From contig JANSLP010000079.1 in NCBI GenBank assembly GCA_029298735.1, positions 54,144-118,143 of the forward strand: 64,000 bases of DNA. Reading direction: 5' to 3'. The translations under genes were made by a program, and so were the position numbers. This document shows, piece after piece, positions 44,301-55,495 of the stretch. The notes beneath the pieces are model-generated. The model was not told where the DNA came from. It saw only the letters and a list, made by a program, of their open reading frames with translations, and did no database searches. Numbering within the stretch: position 1 is the first letter of the stretch; each line of letters starts with the position of its first letter. The DNA comes from Ophiostoma sp. CBS 140.51 (taxonomy: Eukaryota; Ascomycota; Sordariomycetes; Ophiostomatales; Ophiostomataceae).

Positions 44301-47300
44301 CAGTTGGAGGGACAAAGAGACGGAAAACCAAGATCGATTGGACTCGGTCGATCATCGGCCGCTGGGAAAAGATGCTGTGGCAGCCCAACAGCAGCTCGTA
44401 TAGAGAAAAGAGCTGTTTTGTAAGCTGTTGTGCGCTGTCATCCGAACTCTGGCGTGGCTTGCAGCAATCTGATATCTCTGCTGTCTCTGCTGGTGAGATG
44501 CTGAGATGCTGAGATGCTGAGATGCTGAGGGAATAGCCCTGCCGAGCCTTTCCATTCGACTCTGGCGATGATGATTGACCTGTCCCCCCACAACCGTGCT
44601 TATGGCCTATGCCCGCCGCCCGACCGTGGACGATTGAGGATTAACAATTGACGATTGACGAGCTTTATCCCAGCTCGCCAGGCAGTTTTTCTCCTTTGCA
44701 ACAGCCGATAAACAGACCAGGCAGGGTTGCGTTAGGCCGGTGGCGGGAAGCAGTGGGACCGGTCTGACCGTGCGTCTCTCGACAAAGAAAGAAGGGAAAG
44801 AAACAGAGGAGCTCTCTCATTCTGTCTCTGCATTGTTCGGGGTGCCATTGGCCGTTCAACAGCCTCGATGGCACCCTCCTTCTTCCTTTGGGTTCTCGTT
44901 CTCCGCTTCTTTGTCTTTTTGTGTGTGTGAGGGCAATGAAAAGACGGCCCAAAGAGCCTGAAGAGCCTGCAGAGCCCCGGAGAGAGCACTGTATCGCCTG
45001 TATTTTGTTTATTTCTGCATTCTCGCAGGCTTTTTGTTGGCCCCGAGCTCGTGTTCACGGTGCCGCCGGCTTTTCTAGCGCCATCGCCGGGGGGTGGTTT
45101 GTTTGGTGCGGCAGAGGAAAGTGGAGGGATGTGTGGTAGGGGTGGGGTGGCATGGCTTGCATGGGGAGCTGTTGAGCTTCCGTCGATCTCGATGGTGGGT
45201 TGTGGTGCGGGTTGGAGGGCAAAAACTGATGAAAGCAACAAGAAGAAAAAAACCTGGAAAAGGTGAAAAGTACGACGAGATCCGGACAAACAGAAACTTT
45301 CAGAGTTTTCCCAGCGTCTCTCCTTTTCGGTCTAGACTTGCTTGGCATATACGAAGTGTGTCGCGATCGTTCTTTCCCTCGTTGCGCCTCTTTGCGCACT
45401 TTCCTGCCACCAGCAGTCTGTTCACGGAAAGTGCGAGTCGACGGTCCTGCCAGGGGCACATACAAATACACACCCTCGACACAGGAAAACAGCGAGCACG
45501 CCACACGAAGAGAAAGAATATCCTGTCGAGTCGCCCAGTCTCTGCCACCCCACCTTGTGCCTTCCCCAAGCCCGACACGACACGATACGGGACTGGTCGC
45601 TGCTTCCCACCTTACTCAGCGGCCCCTTCCCCAAACACGATTCTTGCAGTCGACTCTTTGTTTTGCTTCATATCGTCCGTTTTCCTTTGTTTGTTGCTCT
45701 TTAATCCCGTGTCTCAAGACCTCGAAACGCATCATCATAGCTTTGAGCCAGTTTCGTTTCAATTGGAGTTTTTAAAGTTGTGAGACAAAGTGGCGTCAAT
45801 TGAGACAGCGTGCGAACGAAAGCATAAAAAAGCTCCGCGAGCGTGTAATAGCCGAAAGAGGAAAGAGCGACTTATCGCAGCAGTCTACGGAGCACGATAA
45901 CCCAACAGATGACAACCGTGAAAAATCTAAAAATAACGACCTCAACAGATTGTACTGTGACATATGTTTTGATTCAAGGGATGAAATAAAAACGGTTTGG
46001 TGAAAATTGTGAACGTACAGTGGAAAATGCCGTGATTATGCGAGGGAGAGATAAGTACACGATGGGAACAAAGACAACCAGGGAGAGAAAGAACGACCAT
46101 CGCTGTCCTGAGTAGGGGGAGTGAGCAATACTGGGCAGGAAGCACCGAGATGCACAGTATCTTTGCACTCGCCCCTTCCCTGTCTGCGCCGCAACAAGAA
46201 TGCCCTGACTAGAGCAGGCAGGAGCGGTCTTTTACGGCGGGCCTCAGTCAATAGAAGGGGGGAACAGCCGCTCATAGGGTCCCTTCGGTCGCTATCTGAC
46301 AACGCCGTCTGTTCCTGCGCCTGACGTGCTTGGCTTTTCAAACGTCGTCTGGCAGCCCGCCGAAAAAAAGGGCAAAAAGGGCAAAAATACGTTCGATACG
46401 AGGATGCAAAGATGTTTGCGCAAAACGAGCCGGCTGCTATTCGTCCAGAGCTCGATCTAGCATACTAGTATGTGTAAGGGAGAAGAGACGAGCGAGAAAA
46501 GCGACTCGAAGAGGTAGAAGAAAAAGTGGCGCGATTTTGGTGAGGCTTGATAGTGTGGATGTAGCCCATATTCGGTACTTTCGCATCGCACCTGCCCAGT
46601 TTCTTTACTTCGTGTGCCCCATATACCAGTTTTTCCGCTTCACACAGAAAGCACGACCGATTGCCTGGCAACAGGCGACCGCCTTCGCATTTTTGTTCAG
46701 TACCCGCTACAGTTGTGGAAAGATATGGAAAGATATGGAAAAATACGGCGTATCCTGTCCTCCTGTTTTCACAGGAAACAGGATCAACGTGCGGCTGGAG
46801 GAGCTGGCGGGGATGGCTTGTCTGACGGGATCTCACAAACAGCGTGCATTGCATTGCGCTTGCGGTCTTTCCTTCCTCGTCATCCTACTGGTTTGCAGTT
46901 GCCATGTCTTGCCGTCTGCTATCAGACAGCGCGGCTGGGAAAGGAAAGACCTGGAGGTAGCTGATTCTTTGCTCTTTCCTTCTATCCCACTTTCTGGCTC
47001 TTTCTCCGATTAAACTTTTGGCGCTGAAGAAAGAAAGGTTTCCAGGAGAGGAAAGACCGACACAGAACTGTGTAAGCTTCACTTGGCTCCGCTCCAACTT
47101 TTTGCCGAGCTGGGAAGCTGAACAAAAAAAAACGACTTAAAGGCAACAAACTGCATCACAACGATTTCCAGCACGGGCGGAACAAAGAGACAACAGCTCC
47201 GACGAGACAGCCATTTGACCATTCGCCGAAAACAACGACAATGGGCCCGCCATCTCCACTTTTTCGATTTTGGTGTGATGTGATTCGCCCGCGCCGCGAT

Positions 47301-49065
47301 CTCTTGGCTTACGATGCCTTTGTCTTGGAAAAAAGACCCATTGTCTCACTCGCTTTTGTCTTCTTTTGCTTTCGGGAACTCTGGTTCTGAAGAAACATGA
47401 CTGGCTTGAGCTGGTTTCCAGCTCTTGAGGGTCTTTTGTTTCTCTCTTCTAGTAACTACTGAATACAGCGAGTGAGCTGACAAGCCCGGGCCAAGAACCC
47501 AAGAATCTATCCCACCTGCTTCCCACATCGGTTTTCCACCAGGCTTTTTCGAAGAAAAAAAACAGCACCAGAAAGAAACGGCTCCTTCGGTATTTTAAGG
47601 CAGTATGGAGCTGTGGATTGGTTTGCCTCTGCCCAGCCCTTGGAGCCGTTTTGCCCTGGCAGAGAAGAAGCCCAGAAGCCGTGGACCAGAGAGTCTCCAA
47701 GGCTTTCTTTGGGGGCCGTGACGTTACCATGGCCCTGTACTTTTCTCTGCACGCCGCCTGAAAATCACCCGCTTGAAAGCTCGTCGAAACGACAGAATCG
47801 TTCTTTTTTGGTGAGAAGAAGGCAGCTGTTGCCCTTCTTTTCTTTTACGATGGACCGCTTGTGGTTCCCCGCGCAGTGCCGCGCACCATAGACACACAGT
47901 CTATGCACCGCTGATGCGCCGCTGGCACGCTGCCTTGTCGCCATCTTACCCTCCTCTGCCGCCAGTGGCCGGCCCGGGGCCTACCATCATACTACTTCAT
48001 ACTACTTCAGCGTCGCATTGTGTCCCTGGTTGGCCCCGTCGTCTCAAGGGTTCTGTCCCTTTTTTGCGACGAATCCTTTTTTTAGGTGCCCTGGTGTGAC
48101 ATGTTCTGATGAGAGCCTCTTTCTTGACACTGACAATGAATAACGTCATTGAAGGCTATCGTGGTCCCCGCTGTTGTGAGAGCCTCTCAGCCACTTTACC
48201 ATCCTGGGCATCCTACAGGCATCTGTGCACCCCCATAGATCCTCTTTATGGGTTTTTGATAATGGATACTCAAGAGAGTTGCGATGCGGCAGCCATTCCC
48301 ACGATAACGACATGAGCCTCCCAGGCGAGTTCAACAGCAGTGAGAGGGCCCTCCGGATATGGACTAGCTGCATACACTTACAAGCAGGTTTCTCTCTCCA
48401 TCCACCTCAGAGTTGTCTTTCTCCGGGGTGGGGGGGTTGAGAAGAACAAGGGCGAGCTGTGGAGAGAGAGAGAGGCATTTGAGCCCTACGGATACGAGTT
48501 AAACTTTGACCCGTCTTAACCCCACCGAGCTTGGTCTTGATATCACCAGTGACTAATAGCATTGGGACAGGAAGGCGAGGAAAAGCATGAACCGGTGGAG
48601 CTTGGAACAAAGCCGCTCCGGACCGCAGGACAAGAAAGCACAAAAAGAACCAGAAAAAAGAAGGAAGAGAGGGAGAGAAAAAGAAACAAAAAGGAAGGGA
48701 AGAAAGGAAACAAAAACAAGGGAAAAGAAAGAAAAATTTTGCAGTGGAGAAACAGTTGACAACATAAAGCTTCAGTGTCTTCAGTGTCAAAGAAAACTCA
48801 CTACGCTTGGCGACAGGCGATGGGCAGACAAGGAAGAAAGGACCGTTTGCTTCTTTGTTCTGTCCATAAAGAGTTCTGACCTAGGGGGCTCTTGGGTTCT
48901 TTTGTGAGCGATGATCACCTGCGATCGACCTCCCTTCCCGGGTAAGGTGAGGCCGGTTCCCGAGCAATACGGCTGAAACTCTGAACGCTTATGTGCAAAC
49001 CCTTTTATTCTCTTTGATCTGCTGGCGAGGGTTTATCTGTCTATCAGAGTTCGGATTGAATAGAA
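41358..49065. other. Gene desert, left part
   Basis: 7.7 kb without a gene I can support. The first 0.6 kb should hold the promoter of the wall-protein gene; on the minus strand it is pyrimidine-rich. The rest shows many short ORFs in all frames with Arg/Ser/Cys-rich, low-complexity translations. It has a poly-A run near 44207-44221, an 8-bp minisatellite at 44495-44526, a C/T-rich stretch around 45280-45780 that resembles a fungal leader, and a purine-rich run at 48640-48740. A short frame at 45800-46003 (with RLYCDICFD) lacks an ATG. Confidence 0.4.
44495..44526 (+). repeat. 4 x 8-bp minisatellite (GAGATGCT)
   Basis: Four perfect tandem units inside the gene desert. Confidence 0.9.
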
Positions 49066-49988
49066 TCACGTGAGTTTAGCATCCAACAGACGGCATTGAC
49101 AGCAGTTGACGGCCGTATTGATGGAACATCTCTGGATGTGTTGCTTCGACTTCAAGTGAACTCCTGATCTAAAGTCTGGCAAGAGCACGAGACGTGCAAG
49201 TGTGGCAACCGTGCAAGCAGATGCCCAGAGCAGAGGCGAAGGAGACCGTTGGACCAAGATCGGTCGACATCGATACGAGATGGCGAAGGGGTATGGGAAA
49301 AAGAGATCGAAGAAGCTGAACGTACATCGGATGAGGGGCAGAATACGAGTTACAGTAGCAACTGACTTCACGTTCTAGATTCTTCCATTTTCTAGATGCA
49401 GACGCCAACTGTGTCTATACGAGGAAGACATAAGTGGTAGCTGAGCGAGAGGAGGAAGGCCGATGGATGGAGGATTGCGAGAAAACTTACAGTTGTTCAT
49501 CGCCAATTTTGCTCTGTTCTTCGCGACGAGGATGTGCTGTGGCCGGCTGGGGACTGATATGGGCGGCAAGTGCTGCCTCTGAGATTGGTGAGCCTGATTC
49601 CGGGTTGATGGCACTGGTGTCGAGTTCTCTGTGTGAGAGGGGAGAAGAACAATGATGTGCTGAGCTAGCGGGGTTTATCCTACATCGCTGTCAACTTGTC
49701 ATCCTGAAGATGGCATCAACATGGCAGAGATGAAAATCGTGGCAGCCCCAGCATTGATAGGAGTGAGGTCTCACTCACCGTCGTGCCGGCGGCCGAGATT
49801 GTCGAGGTCACCGTAGCAGGAGCAGCCGACACAGGAGCGGCTCCGGGTGTGACATCGGGCGAGGAAGAAGCTACAGCAGGTGCAGAAGCAGCCAGAACAG
49901 CAGCGACAGCCGAGATGGCGGTGTCGACAGGCGCAGCACTGAGAGTGAGTATGGTCTGGCGAGCGGTGATGAGGGACGGATAGAGCAA
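49066..49988 (-). CDS. Possible multi-exon gene of unknown function (partial model)
   Basis: I can chain minus-strand exons in phase: up to 49988-49790 (ending STISAAGTT, donor GTGAGT), 49708-49689 (20 nt, DDKLTAI, donor GTAGGA), 49631-49491 (ELDTSAINPESGSPISEAAL, donor GTAAGT), then about 49393-49328 (KWKNLEREV) and a final piece to a TGA at 49066. Phases agree at each join, and the third exon looks clearly protein-like. The N-terminal exon has Ala/Pro/Ser-rich sequence. The true start lies further upstream and is not found: the frame meets a stop near 50030. No family is recognised. The gene may be broken. The last two exons are the weakest. Confidence 0.35.
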
Positions 49989-50118
49989 TATCGTGTGTGC
50001 CGTCGAATGCCGGAGAACGACAGACTGTGACCGAGATCAGAGTCGCGAAGAGCTGGTTGTCGTGAGCATAAAGTGACGTGCGCACTGAGTTGACTTTCGA
50101 GATGATGTCGGCTCCTCT

Positions 50119-50232
50119 CATAGTCACGTCCAGATCTTTGTGCTGAAAGTCATACTCATAGTCACGTCCAGATCTTTGTGCTGAAAGTCATACTCATAGT
50201 CACGTCCAGATCTTTGTGCTGAAAGTCATACA
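50119..50232. repeat. 3 x 38-bp tandem repeat
   Basis: Units at 50119-50156, 50157-50194 and 50195-50232, identical except for the last base of the third. On the minus strand each unit contains GTATGACTTTCAG, a donor-like and an acceptor-like signal close together. A 38-bp unit is not a multiple of three, so it would shift a reading frame. Confidence 0.92.
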
Positions 50233-53200
50233 ACAACAGACAGGACGGTCCTAGGTATGCTATCGAGCATTGGATCGTGAGATGGAAATGCCCATGTGCC
50301 AGCAAGCGCTGGTTGACGAATGACTGTACGGCCTTCTCAGTCGGATATGAAGAGGGTCCATGGTATGCGCGTGCCTTCCATGGGTCTTCCTTTTCGTTCT
50401 GGGGCCTCGTGAGGCTGTGCGGATGATATTGGACTCGGTATTGATTCTCCAAAGTTGATATTTATGGCAAGTTGACAGGCTGGATGTTGGGCCGGGGGTG
50501 CTTTGAGCAGCATGCATCTTGTCATAATCTCGATGATCGCGGCCTTGATACAGATGTTGAGCTTCAATGGAAGGGCTGCAATTGCTGATATCAACCTCAC
50601 CATCGTGACTTTGGGCCTGCAAGTGCAACAGCCGCCGACAGCCTCAGCCTCAGGATCGGCACATGATTGCATGTGCCTCGGTTGATATGAAAGGACTTGC
50701 AGCATCGGACGGCACCCAGCCTTTTGGACACTGGGCCTCTGTAAGTCTGGGCGAGTGCCCTTGGACGTCAGTCTGCATTTCTTCGACGCCCACATCGAGC
50801 CCTATGGTGCCCTGTTGCCGTATAACGCGCGCTGTTTGGAGAGCCGTCCTGCGTCGTTCTGAAGCCAATGCCCCAAGAGATCGCTACGCCATGATAGCCA
50901 TGGGTATCAAAAGGTAAATGGGTTGGGTATACCGATCAGGTTGCGTTCGGATCTGGAAGGCGATGTTCAGTGTTGACTTGTGTCGTGCCTTCCTTTTCAG
51001 AGAGACGCACATCGCTCCTTCTACATTTAGACGGCGAATAACTACAGGCGCAACTACGACTCGCAGCTGTCTCGTCGTCCTGGGATTTGCCTCCACGAGG
51101 AAGGTACGATGAGGTCGCTCTTTCTCGATGGCCATGGTGCCAATTTGAACAGGTCAAATCACAACATTGTGACAAACAACACTTCTACTTGCGTCAACCC
51201 ATCCACTGTCCACCGCGGAAGACCACGGCACTTTCCCATATCATATAACCCCTACATGACGATAGACGACAGTACTGGCGTTCACGGCGCCGAAATCGTG
51301 GGCTGCAACGACTCTCGGAGAGTCCCGACCACGGATAAGCCGTCCGTCCGACCGCACGCTCCGCTTCGTGATATCTGCCTCTGAAGCATGGATGAGGTGC
51401 TGCCTGCCATATGGCCATGTACGACTATCGTGAGCTACAGGAACCTGCCTTATTTACGGACGCATCACCATCCACATCTTCGTGGCAGCGCCACGGATAG
51501 TCTCTCGTGTCACGATAAGCGGAATCGCACAGCAACGCGCACTCAATATGAAACCCTCCAGGGCTCTACAAGGCATACCATCTGCACGGATTCCAGCAGC
51601 TTCGAGCTTGTCACACAGATATATTGAAAGTCCCCTATCGCGGGGAGAACATTGGACAGCTGCCTCTCGGCTTCAGATAGCCGCAGAGACGACGATTTAC
51701 GATATCGCCAGCACACACGAGGCGTTCTTGTGTGCAACTCAGTTTTCTGCATCGAGGGTCGCCTTATTTTGGTTCTGGCCATTCAGCTCCCAGCTCATCG
51801 CCCTCCCCTCACTCAGCTTTCCGTTTGTCGTATCCATGTTGCACAAAACATTCGCCTTGCAGAGTCTCGGTTGCGTGCATGGGCCTCCCCGCCCTGTCCG
51901 GTCGACTCTGCCCGACGATTGATTGTCTCTGCCCTGTGAGGCAGCAAGCACGAAACCAACAACAAAACTGTCTGAAAATTGACAGCAGGGCCACGCGTGG
52001 GGGTCGGAGAGTGCCTGGGAGCACGATGGCACAAAAGGGAGCACAGCGGCTGACCAGAAAAGAATCATCCAGGACCGCCAATAGAATCAACGACTCTGGC
52101 CCGAAAGCCTACATAAAAAACCATAGAGAGCCTGCATGACTTGGAGACGTACTCATCTTCCACGTTCCACTACGACCCTGTAGGACAACACACGCAAATG
52201 CATGCAGGAACAGCTCACCTCCCGTCTTCTCACAGCATGTTTGTGCCTGAAAACGCCACATGGAGAAAGAGCTTGACGGAAAACGTTTTGTCGCTCACGA
52301 TGCAGGTACACCGCATACACTACGCAGAACAAACTCGCGATCATTGGTGCATGATAATATTGTTCTCGTCGGGACCATCGGTCACGTTCGCTCTTTCCCC
52401 TCTCTACTTGCGCCATTTCTTTCTATTCTGTTCCGGAAGCCCGCCAGGCACCAGCAATGTTGGGCTACGAACTCGTCAACAAACATAAGATGTCTTTTGT
52501 GCCGAATGTGCCTGCATATCGCCGACTGTGGACTAGGCTGGTCTTTGTCGACTAACACGGCGTTCTGTACGAAGAACTGTCTGTCGTCTGTGAACCGAAA
52601 AAGAGGAGTCAAGAGGAGTCAAGCCACTATGTTCTGACGGCGTTGTTTGTGTGGCTCCAACGAGTCCTATGGCACGTCTAGATGCCCGAAAGAGGAAGGG
52701 GCCCATCGACTGCAACAATGACAACTCAGCTAATGCAGGACCCGTCTCGCACAATTCACCGGCCTCTACTCGGTTAGGGAGAACAGACATCGTCGACTCG
52801 TCGCCTCGTCTTGCCAATAATGGTAGGAGGTTCAGTGTTTGTGGCTCTGTCTCGGGGTAACAACATCCACACCACCTTCGGGGAAGTTGACAACGAAAAA
52901 CTCTAATGTGGGTGAATCGTTCAATGTGGCAACAGCAGCAAAAATCAAAGTCAGCGTGAGAGCCAACGTTCTGGATGCTTGGATGCCTAGGCATCTAGAC
53001 GTCTGACAGCTCTAGTTTGACAGATAGTTTTCTGTATTTGCCTTTTACAACCGCTTGGCATTGCCGTTTGGCCTTTTTCCAAATCATTTCGGAACTCTAT
53101 CCGGACGGCATAATTCTTTTCGTCCTCTGTCTTCCATCTTCTGTCTTCGGTCTTCTACAGCCGAAGGGTCTCACGACCGCCTGTCGGCACCAACAAACCC

Positions 53201-55289
53201 TTGTGCCGGGCTCCCGTTGGCAGTGGCGGTGAAGCATCGCACATGGCAACTTCTTGCCCCGGGTGCGGCGAACTGTCTTGTCACAGAGACGGTAAGGGAG
53301 GATACGGCAAGGGGTACTGTGAGGGCGAGAAAACGTGTGCCGTCGCATGCCGCCCAGAGTCTTCTCGGCGACACTATCTCGACCACTACGTCCTATTCCC
53401 GTGACAGCCTTCCATCTCTTCGTTTCTTTTTCCAGGGGCAAGAGGCAACTTCCGCTCGGCGAACAGTGCTAGGGTTCCGGAGTGTTGGGAGGAAGAAAGA
53501 AACAACAAAAGAAGAAAGAAGACCGAAGAACGGGAAGAAGGGAAGGGAGACCACGAGGCACGAGGCACGAAGCACGAGGCAAGCAAAGCCAAAAGCCAAC
53601 GGCCTCTAGGTAAAGAGGCAAGCGTGCACTGCCCTGAGACGGTGCCTGGACTGGCGTCGTCTTCGCTGCAATACAGAAGGATACAATGACGCATTGGGTA
53701 ATTTTGGAATATTTTGAGATAGTTCAAGAAAATTTGGGTAGAATATGGGAATATTTGACCCTCCGGGCGCTCTTTAGCCCTCCGGGGACGCTGTCCGTTA
53801 GCACTCGTTGTCGGGCCCTAGAAGAAACTAGACAGCAACGAACAGGAGCGTCTAGAAGTTCAAAGAGGCAAAAAGAAGAAGGCGGCGAGGTAGTGAGCCA
53901 CGAGAAAACTGTGATAGCGTGCGGAGGAAGAATGAAAACGCGCTAATAGGAAGTCGCGAGAGACTTTAAGAGGCCTAGACGGCACAGTGCACGCTTTGTA
54001 TCCGCTGCTGGTGGGACCAAGCCGGGCGGAAGACGTGCCAATTTTGTCGCATTGGTGAAGGCTTGGTGCCTACAAGGGGTTGCCGCTAGTGGAGAATACA
54101 GTGCCAGGACAGTGTTTGCGACAACTTCTACCGATTTTTCCTGAAGACATTCCCGTTTTGGACTAGTGCGTCCGACGTCCCGGCCGGCAGCCCGGCAAAG
54201 GCACACTTTCAAGCCTTTGCGCACATGTTTTTTCTTTCTTCTTTCTTCTGAAGGGTGCCTGTCAGAAGTGTCAAGCACGCGCAAACGTGGCTTTGCCTCC
54301 TTACGGGCTGTTGGTTGCTCGGCCTCTTTTCGAATGTTGCGGGATGCTGTCATGGGCCTCAATAACCAAGAAACGTCAAACGGCTTGGTAAACGATGTTA
54401 CCACCGATGTCTGCAAATATGGAATACGTGTATCTTCTTTGGGCAGGCGTGTATGTGGGAGAGCGGAAGAGTAGAAGCAGACGGAGTGTCCCACGACTCA
54501 CTATGCATCACTTACATGAGTTCGGGTTTGATGTGAGACCCCTGCAGTCTGTCGTGGACAACAATAATGTGGCTTGCCAGCACGGCACATTGCAGAGAGA
54601 GTCGTGGCCAGAATCTGAGTGTCAAGTGATGAGAAAATGAAAGAACCGAAAAAAGGGCCAAGGTGATATTCGCTGGCAACTGCATATTCACAAACCTGTT
54701 TACGGCTCCTGGGCTCAACAGGCAAATGGAAGATGGTCACATTGCCCAGGTGTGATGGCCTCGTCTCGCACGTCAACTCTACCGTGGACCAACTCTGAAC
54801 AATATCTGCTGAAGAGGCAAAGAAACAGAAAACAGTAACCATCATGCACGAGGCAAGATGCTCGTTGTTTTCTTCGCGGGAACGCGGAAGGCGGAACAGC
54901 CACCCGAACTCTTTCTGTCCTGACAACCCATTCGCCGTTATGCTAGAAAGAAAACAAGTTCGTTGTATGCCTAGATGCCTAGATGCTTTACCTAGAAGAG
55001 CAGAGAGGTCATCCTTCAAAGCAGAGATTTTGGCATCTGACGAGAAAAAGAAGCATACTCAGTCTTAGAATATGCCTCACATGACAAGTGTGTCTGCCAC
55101 CGGCTGTCAGTCTGGGCTAGCTCAAACATCTCTAGCATCTTTAGCAGTTCTAGCACATCTTCCACTAGAACACAGTGGAACAGTGAGTGACACCCAACAG
55201 CGGTTGCGGTCACTGCAGGGTTTTCTTCGTCCTGCATATGTTGGGTCTCTGCTGAGTGCTGGACCGACTAGGTAATTAGAAATCTTAGG

Positions 55290-55495
55290 GCACTGTGAGA
55301 GGCAGTGCTTTTCCTTCTCTCTAACTTGAACAGACGCTACTTTTCATCCGCTAAACTGTGAAAACTGCGTTTTTTTGCAGTCTTTTACCTCACAAAAACA
55401 GAAGGTAGAGGGTGTTTTTTCTACTCTTTCTCTCGCTGTCGCGAAGCAAGAGCGAGTCCGGCCGCTGTGGCGTTGAAAGCGTGTATAGCGGCCGG
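55290..55495. other. Cluster of four short inverted repeats
   Basis: Perfect stems: GCACTG/CAGTGC (55290-55295/55303-55308, followed by TTTT), ACTGC/GCAGT (55364-55368/55377-55381, followed by TTTT), CTCGCT/AGCGAG (55432-55437/55451-55456) and CCGGCCGCT/AGCGGCCGG (55458-55466/55487-55495). Right of it, TAGCGTAT recurs at 55496, 55520 and 55542. It might be a structured non-coding RNA or chance; strand is unknown. Confidence 0.35.

Noticed and set aside
45800..46003. 67-residue frame with RLYCDICFD, zinc-finger-like
   Set aside because: There is no ATG in the frame, only two Cys are present, and no splice joins it to further finger residues.
46330..47013. 227-residue plus-strand ORF in the desert
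   Set aside because: Composition is Arg/Cys/Ser-rich and uneven, with no domain and no leader signals.
48900..48975. tRNA- or 5S-like GC-rich segment
   Set aside because: No A- and B-box pair or cloverleaf could be drawn.
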